Shown: piece by piece, positions 15,097 through 19,574 of the stretch
Layout: each line of letters begins with the position of its first letter
How positions within the stretch are numbered: position 1 is the first letter of the stretch
Assembly: GCA_964629335.1 (NCBI GenBank)
Contig: CAZVRH010000023.1
Location: 1-19,574, forward strand
Direction: 5' to 3'
From: CACPJA01 sp964629335
GTDB lineage: Bacteria; Pseudomonadota; Gammaproteobacteria; Steroidobacterales; UBA11654
Length of the DNA stretch: 19,574 nt
Translations under genes and position numbers: made by a program
The notes under the pieces: model-generated
Seen by the model: only the letters and a program-made list of their open reading frames with translations
Database searches by the model: none
Told to the model about the DNA's origin: nothing

Positions 15097-16451
15097 TCTT
15101 TAATCTTATCAACTCGGGTGACATCAGATTCAAAGTAGCCGTCTTTTAGTCGTGTGGACAATTTGGTGCCTTTCTTAATCGAGTCAACCGATTTAATATG
15201 GGACCCCGTATTTTTTTCGGCGATATACGCATAACCCCTCGAGAGAGCATTTAATGGCGAACTTCCTTCAAGCTTGGCCAAGATCAGGGCAAAACGTTGC
15301 TGTTTAGTTTTAAAAAGAGCGTGAGTCGAAGCTGCTAGATTATTTTGCTTCATCTTTAAATCTTGATGCAAACTGTCCACCATAAATTGAGGATTATTTA
15401 AAGCAAGCGCATTGATGGTATCCCGGAGTGTTGACTGCAAGTTACCCACATAGGTTTTTGGTGTAATTTTTATTTTTTGAAGCACAAAATCCAATCGTTG
15501 CTGATGCTGTTGTAATTTAGTCCTCGGGTGATTTTCTTCGAGTTTTAGGTGGTGTTTGGTTAACCTATGATCAAGGTTATTAAGAATCAGTTTAAAGCTT
15601 TGAGTGATTTGTCTGGACAAGGTTGAGAACGTCTTTTGTATCTCAGATTTTTCTGGTAAGACCATTTCTGCAGCGGCTGTCGGAGTAGGGGCTCTGACAT
15701 CAGCGACCATGTCCGCAATAGTGACATCCGTTTCATGACCAATCCCGGTAACAATGGGTATTTTTGAATTGAAAACTGCACGCGCCACCTCTTCTTCATT
15801 GAACGACCATAAATCCTCTAGAGAACCTCCACCTCGAGCTAGAATAATAACCGAACACTGATTATCCTGATTTGCTGACTCTATAGCTTGGCAGATCTGT
15901 AGGTTGGCTTCATTCCCTTGGACTGTGGTTGGGTAGACCAATAATTCAACCAGATTAAATCTTCGTTTAATGGTGTTAAAAACATCTTGTATGGCGGCTC
16001 CCTTGGGCGAAGAGATCACGCCTATTTTTTTAGGAATGTAGGGTATATCGAGTTTATGAACAGGATCAAATAGGCCTTCGGATTGAAGTTTAGTTTTCAG
16101 CAGTTCAAATTTTTGGCGAAGCAGTCCCTCACCGGCTTGTTCAGCGTATTCAACCACCAACTGATATTCTCCTCGGGCTTGGTAGAGCCCAACCTTAACT
16201 TTAGCCAAGATGTGTTGACCGTCTTCCATGGCAAAACTAATGGATTGGTTTTGGAATCTAAACATTGCGCAGCGAACACTGGATTGAGAGTCTTTGAGTG
16301 AAAAATAGGCATGACCTGCTGCGGATTTCATATAGTTAGAAATTTCACCCTCAATCCAAATGATTCCAAAATTAGAGTTCAGTAAACCTGAGACTTCATC
16401 GTTGAGTTCTGAAACGCTGTATATATGTTGTTGAGAAATATTAGAGTCCAT
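15093..16451 (-). CDS. xseA: Exodeoxyribonuclease VII large subunit XseA
   Basis: XseA is the catalytic subunit of exonuclease VII, which degrades single-stranded DNA together with many copies of XseB. The 452 residues (E. coli 456) show an N-terminal OB-fold with IYSVSELNDEVSGLL, IWIEGEISNYMKSAAGHAYF and VRCAMFRFQ. The catalytic domain contains VISSPKGAAIQDVFNTIKRR near 152, LARGGGSLEDLWSFNEEEVA and TGIGHETDVTIADMVADVRA, ending in APTPTAAAE. A long coiled-coil region of about 280-390 follows, and then a C-terminal GYAYI segment. It is encoded opposite to der and guaB. xseB is not in this window. In E. coli xseA also sits next to guaB, divergently. Confidence 0.96.
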   Translation of the reverse strand: MDSNISQQHIYSVSELNDEVSGLLNSNFGIIWIEGEISNYMKSAAGHAYFSLKDSQSSVRCAMFRFQNQSISFAMEDGQHILAKVKVGLYQARGEYQLVVEYAEQAGEGLLRQKFELLKTKLQSEGLFDPVHKLDIPYIPKKIGVISSPKGAAIQDVFNTIKRRFNLVELLVYPTTVQGNEANLQICQAIESANQDNQCSVIILARGGGSLEDLWSFNEEEVARAVFNSKIPIVTGIGHETDVTIADMVADVRAPTPTAAAEMVLPEKSEIQKTFSTLSRQITQSFKLILNNLDHRLTKHHLKLEENHPRTKLQQHQQRLDFVLQKIKITPKTYVGNLQSTLRDTINALALNNPQFMVDSLHQDLKMKQNNLAASTHALFKTKQQRFALILAKLEGSSPLNALSRGYAYIAEKNTGSHIKSVDSIKKGTKLSTRLKDGYFESDVTRVDKIKD

Positions 16452-16462
16452 AGAGTCTATTA

Positions 16463-16468
16463 ATTATA
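16463..16468 (-). promoter_or_regulatory. Candidate -10 box of xseA
   Basis: On the minus strand this is a perfect TATAAT, with 11 bases between it and the xseA ATG. Transcription would begin about three to five bases before the start codon, leaving no room for a Shine-Dalgarno sequence. No good -35 hexamer stands 16-18 bases upstream. Confidence 0.4.
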
Positions 16469-16489
16469 CAAGAAACCCTCAGCTCTCGG

Positions 16490-16517
16490 TTTACAAATTG
16501 AACCATGAGTGTAGAAT
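16490..16517 (+). promoter_or_regulatory. Candidate guaB-guaA promoter
   Basis: TTTACA (16490-16495) and TAGAAT (16512-16517), 16 bases apart, each match five of six sigma-70 consensus positions. The predicted start near 16524 gives a leader of about 30 bases with the ribosome binding site in it. It overlaps the upstream region of the divergent xseA gene. Confidence 0.5.
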
Positions 16518-16553
16518 GCCTTTGACAAATCCATGTGATAAATGGAGATGTCA

Positions 16554-18020
16554 ATGACAATAGAGAAACTAGCCCTAACATTTGATGATGTGCTTCTCCG
16601 TCCGAATTACTCGGATGTACTTCCACGCGAAACTAACCTCTCAACAAGGCTCACAAAAAACCTATCAATTAGCATTCCTCTGATTTCAGCGGCTATGGAT
16701 ACTGTCACCGAATACAATCTTGCCATTGCCATTGCTCAAGAAGGAGGCATTGGCATCATTCATAAGAATTTCAACATTGAAAACCAAGCAGCCCAAGTCA
16801 ATAGGGTAAAGAAGTTTGAAAGCGGGATCATCGCGGACCCGATAACAGTCAGCCCTGACATTACCATTAAGGAGGTGCTTGAAATCACTAAAAGGAATAA
16901 TATTTCAGGGGTTCCGGTTGTTGACGACAGCGGCACCGTTGGCATTGTGACCAATCGTGATCTTCGTTTTGAAAGCAACCTAGACGCACTCGTCAGTAGC
17001 GTTATGACACCAAAGGATAAACTTGTAACTGTTCAAGAAGGTGAAAATGAGGAAGAGGTGCTCAGACTGCTCCATCATCATAGGATAGAGAAGGTGCTTG
17101 TGGTGGATGATGCGTTTCAACTTAAAGGCATGATTACAGCGAAAGATTTTCAGAAGGCAACTGATTTTCCACTGGCGTCTAAAGATGGAAACGGGGCGCT
17201 GTTGGTGGGCGCCGCAGTGGGTGTTGGAGAAGAAACAAGCCAGCGGGTTGCTGCACTGCAGAATGCTGGTGTTGATGTCATTGTGGTGGATACTGCACAC
17301 GCTCACACCGAGAGCGCAATCAAGCAATTAAAATCTATTAAGTCAGAGTATCCAGAGTTAGATGTGATCGCAGGCAATATTGCGACTGGCGAGGCAGCCA
17401 CAGCATTGGCAGAGGCTGGAGCAGATGCTGTGAAAGTGGGTATTGGTCCGGGTTCCATTTGTACCACCAGAGTGGTTGCCGGAGCTGGAATGCCTCAAGT
17501 GACAGCCATAGAGGAAGTGACAGAGGCATTAAAGAAAACCGACGTGTGTACGATTTCTGATGGAGGTATCCGTTATTCGGGGGATATCGCTAAAGCCATT
17601 GCCGCTGGAGCAGACAGCATCATGCTCGGTAGTTTATTTGCAGGCACTGAAGAGTCACCCGGTGAAATTGAACTCTACCAAGGGCGAAGTTTCAAATCCT
17701 ACCGCGGAATGGGCTCCATAGGAGCAATGGCAAGTCAGCACGGATCAAAAGATAGGTATTTCCAAAGCGATGTTGAAGAATCTGAAAAACTTGTTCCGGA
17801 AGGCATTGAGGGTAGAGTGCCTTATAAAGGCAAGTTAGCCAAAATTATTGAGCAGTTGATTGGTGGGCTGAGGCAGTCCATGGGCTACACCGGTTGTAGC
17901 AATATAGAAGAGTTACAAACACAGACAGAATTCGTAAGAGTTACAGACTCTGGTAAGAGGGAAGGCCACGTTCACGACGTCAATATTACCAAAGAAGCAC
18001 CCAACTATTCTGTTGACTAA
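16554..18020 (+). CDS. guaB: IMP dehydrogenase GuaB
   Basis: GuaB oxidises IMP to XMP with NAD+, the rate-limiting step to GMP. From the ATG at 16554 the protein has 488 residues, the same as E. coli. That start gives MTIEKLALTFDDVLL and has GGAG at 16544-16547, six bases upstream, so the earlier ATGs at 16542 and 16548 are less likely. Two CBS domains lie at about 94-145 and 153-202 inside the barrel. The catalytic loop GIGPGSICTTR has Cys303; FDGG-type phosphate binding is seen as SDGGIRYSGD, the flap as KSYRGMGS, and DRYFQSD follows. guaA begins eight bases after its stop, as in E. coli, so the two form an operon. Confidence 0.97.
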   Translation: MTIEKLALTFDDVLLRPNYSDVLPRETNLSTRLTKNLSISIPLISAAMDTVTEYNLAIAIAQEGGIGIIHKNFNIENQAAQVNRVKKFESGIIADPITVSPDITIKEVLEITKRNNISGVPVVDDSGTVGIVTNRDLRFESNLDALVSSVMTPKDKLVTVQEGENEEEVLRLLHHHRIEKVLVVDDAFQLKGMITAKDFQKATDFPLASKDGNGALLVGAAVGVGEETSQRVAALQNAGVDVIVVDTAHAHTESAIKQLKSIKSEYPELDVIAGNIATGEAATALAEAGADAVKVGIGPGSICTTRVVAGAGMPQVTAIEEVTEALKKTDVCTISDGGIRYSGDIAKAIAAGADSIMLGSLFAGTEESPGEIELYQGRSFKSYRGMGSIGAMASQHGSKDRYFQSDVEESEKLVPEGIEGRVPYKGKLAKIIEQLIGGLRQSMGYTGCSNIEELQTQTEFVRVTDSGKREGHVHDVNITKEAPNYSVD

Positions 18021-18028
18021 CCCCTGTG

Positions 18029-19574
18029 ATGCAAGACAGGATCCTTATACTCGATTTTGGTTCTCAATACACTCAACTCATTGCTCGCAGGGTAAGAGAG
18101 GCAGGTGTCTATAGTGAGATATACGCAGGCGATCTAGATCATCAACAAATTAGAAACTTTAATCCCTCCGGAATCATTCTTTCAGGTGGGCCAGAGTCAG
18201 CATTTATTGATGACGCACCTCGAGCCGCCTCTGAAATATTTGATATGGGTATTCCGATATTGGGGATTTGTTATGGCATGCAGGTTATGGCAGAACAATT
18301 AGGCGGGAGGGTTAAACCTTCCACTCATCGAGAATTCGGTTATGCAGAGGTCAATATTGATTCCACCAATAAACTCTTTAGAGGCATAGAGGTAGAGAAC
18401 AATTGCTTGGAAGTGTGGATGAGTCATGGAGATGTTGTTGAAAATTTACCGGAAGGATTTGTTGTCAATGGCACAAGCAATAATTCTCCAGCAGCAGCAA
18501 TGGCAAATGATGAAACATGCTTCTATGGACTGCAGTTTCATCCCGAAGTCACACACACTAATAAAGGCCAAGTAATTATAGAGAATTTTGTTCATAGTAT
18601 TTGCGAATGCGGCAAGGATTGGACGCCCGGTAATATCATCGAAAAAGACATAAATAATATTCGCAAAGAAGTTGGAGATGATCAGGTCCTACTTGGTTTA
18701 TCCGGTGGTGTTGATTCATCCGTTGTTGCAGCCTTACTCCATAAGGCTATAGGCGATCAATTAACTTGTATTTTTGTTGATAATGGATTGTTAAGACTTA
18801 ACGAAGGTGATCAAGTCATGGAAGTGTTTTCAAAGCACATGAGTTTGAATGTAATTAGAGTCAATGCAGAACAGATATTCTTGGATAAATTAGTTGGTGT
18901 TGAAGACCCTGAGGAGAAACGAAAAATCATTGGCAATACCTTCATCGAAGTTTTTGAAGAGCAAGCCAGTAAACTATCAAAAGTTAAATGGTTGGCACAA
19001 GGAACAATTTATCCAGATGTTATTGAATCTGCAGGCGCTAAGACTGGAAAAGCACACGTAATAAAATCACATCACAATGTTGCTGGACTTCCTGAGAACA
19101 TGACTTTAAAACTTATTGAGCCTCTTAGAGATCTTTTTAAAGATGAGGTAAGGGTTATTGGTAAGGAATTAGGCCTACCTTCAGAACTCGTCGAACGCCA
19201 TCCTTTCCCAGGACCAGGATTGGGAGTAAGAATTTTAGGAGAAGTAAAAAAAGAGTATGCTGATCTTCTAAGATTAGCTGATTCAATTTTTATAGAAGAG
19301 CTCTTTTCGAATGATCTTTATCATCAGATCAGTCAGGCATTTTCAGTTTTTCTTCCTGTCAGATCAGTGGGGGTCATGGGTGATGGCAGAAAATATGATT
19401 ATGTTATTGCTCTTAGAGCAGTGGAAACTAGTGATTTCATGACAGCGAATTGGGCTAAGTTACCTTATGACTTTTTAGATCATGTATCTACTAGGATTAT
19501 TAATGAAGTAGAGGGTATTTCTAGGGTTACATATGATATATCTGGTAAACCACCAGCAACTATTGAGTGGGAGT
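18029..19574 (+). CDS. guaA: GMP synthase (glutamine-hydrolysing) GuaA, stop codon cut by window end
   Basis: GuaA converts XMP to GMP using glutamine and ATP. From the ATG at 18029, 515 sense codons can be read (E. coli 525). The final residues PPATIEWE equal the E. coli C-terminus, and the last base of the window is a T, so only the last two bases of the stop are missing. The class I amidotransferase domain has Cys81 (GICYGMQ), His171 and Glu173 (QFHPEVTH). The PP-loop LSGGVDSS is at 224-231. The C-terminal dimerisation domain includes RHPFPGPGLGVR and SVGVMGDGRKYDY. No Shine-Dalgarno sequence precedes the ATG (the gap reads CCCCTGTG), so translation probably follows from guaB. Confidence 0.97.
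   Translation, partial: MQDRILILDFGSQYTQLIARRVREAGVYSEIYAGDLDHQQIRNFNPSGIILSGGPESAFIDDAPRAASEIFDMGIPILGICYGMQVMAEQLGGRVKPSTHREFGYAEVNIDSTNKLFRGIEVENNCLEVWMSHGDVVENLPEGFVVNGTSNNSPAAAMANDETCFYGLQFHPEVTHTNKGQVIIENFVHSICECGKDWTPGNIIEKDINNIRKEVGDDQVLLGLSGGVDSSVVAALLHKAIGDQLTCIFVDNGLLRLNEGDQVMEVFSKHMSLNVIRVNAEQIFLDKLVGVEDPEEKRKIIGNTFIEVFEEQASKLSKVKWLAQGTIYPDVIESAGAKTGKAHVIKSHHNVAGLPENMTLKLIEPLRDLFKDEVRVIGKELGLPSELVERHPFPGPGLGVRILGEVKKEYADLLRLADSIFIEELFSNDLYHQISQAFSVFLPVRSVGVMGDGRKYDYVIALRAVETSDFMTANWAKLPYDFLDHVSTRIINEVEGISRVTYDISGKPPATIEWE

Noticed and set aside
16522..16527. Perfect TTGACA before guaB as its -35 box
   Set aside because: No -10-like hexamer occurs 16-18 bases downstream (that place holds GAGATG in the ribosome binding site area); TTTACA/TAGAAT just upstream is a better pair.
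16980..17327. 115-codon open frame on the minus strand inside guaB
   Set aside because: It lies wholly opposite the conserved guaB gene, has no recognisable motif or ribosome binding site, and is a shadow of guaB codon usage.

Overview
The window is an AT-rich, densely packed chromosomal segment of housekeeping genes from a gammaproteobacterium. The order queA-tgt-yajC-secD-secF, suhB-trmJ-iscS-iscU-iscA, ndk-rlmN, hisS-yfgM-bamB-der, xseA and guaB-guaA is the gammaproteobacterial backbone, in much the order known from E. coli and Pseudomonas. Very small gaps, many overlapping or nearly touching genes, non-ATG starts and the absence of several genes normally found between these blocks suggest a small, streamlined genome, possibly a marine lineage. 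I cannot name the genus from sequence alone. No insertion sequence, phage gene, CRISPR array or long repeat is visible. No gene-free stretch reaches 300 bases; the longest gaps are about 100 bases (suhB/trmJ and xseA/guaB).

Layout. (1) 1-22: the 5' end of a leftward tRNA-Leu, cut by the window edge, which diverges from queA. (2) 83-5355, rightward: queA and tgt (queuosine in tRNA), then yajC, secD and secF (SecYEG accessory complex), probably one operon. (3) 5366-6178, leftward: suhB, convergent with secF. (4) 6276-15096, a long rightward run: trmJ, a shortened ISC block (iscS, a divergent iscU-like gene, iscA), ndk, rlmN, a 39-codon membrane-protein gene, hisS, yfgM, bamB and der. (5) 15093-16451, leftward: xseA, whose stop codon overlaps that of der. 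(6) 16554-19574, rightward: guaB and guaA; guaA runs to the last base of the window and lacks only the final two bases of its stop codon.

How the genes work together. Four genes modify RNA: queA and tgt make queuosine, trmJ methylates tRNA, and rlmN methylates 23S rRNA and tRNA. SecDF-YajC and YfgM serve the Sec translocon, and BamB serves outer-membrane protein assembly. GuaB and GuaA make GMP from IMP, and Ndk makes nucleoside triphosphates. Der acts in 50S ribosome assembly, HisS charges tRNA-His and XseA is the exonuclease VII large subunit.

The point most worth following is the ISC block. The regulator gene iscR and the hscB-hscA-fdx-iscX segment are absent from their usual places. The IscU-like protein has lost two of the three cluster-binding cysteines, the conserved Asp and the HscA-recognition motif. 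IscS lacks the C-terminal tail that contacts IscU in E. coli. These changes fit each other and suggest a remodelled sulfur-transfer module rather than a normal iron-sulfur scaffold system. The second point is an unrecognised 39-residue membrane protein with a strong ribosome binding site, just before hisS.
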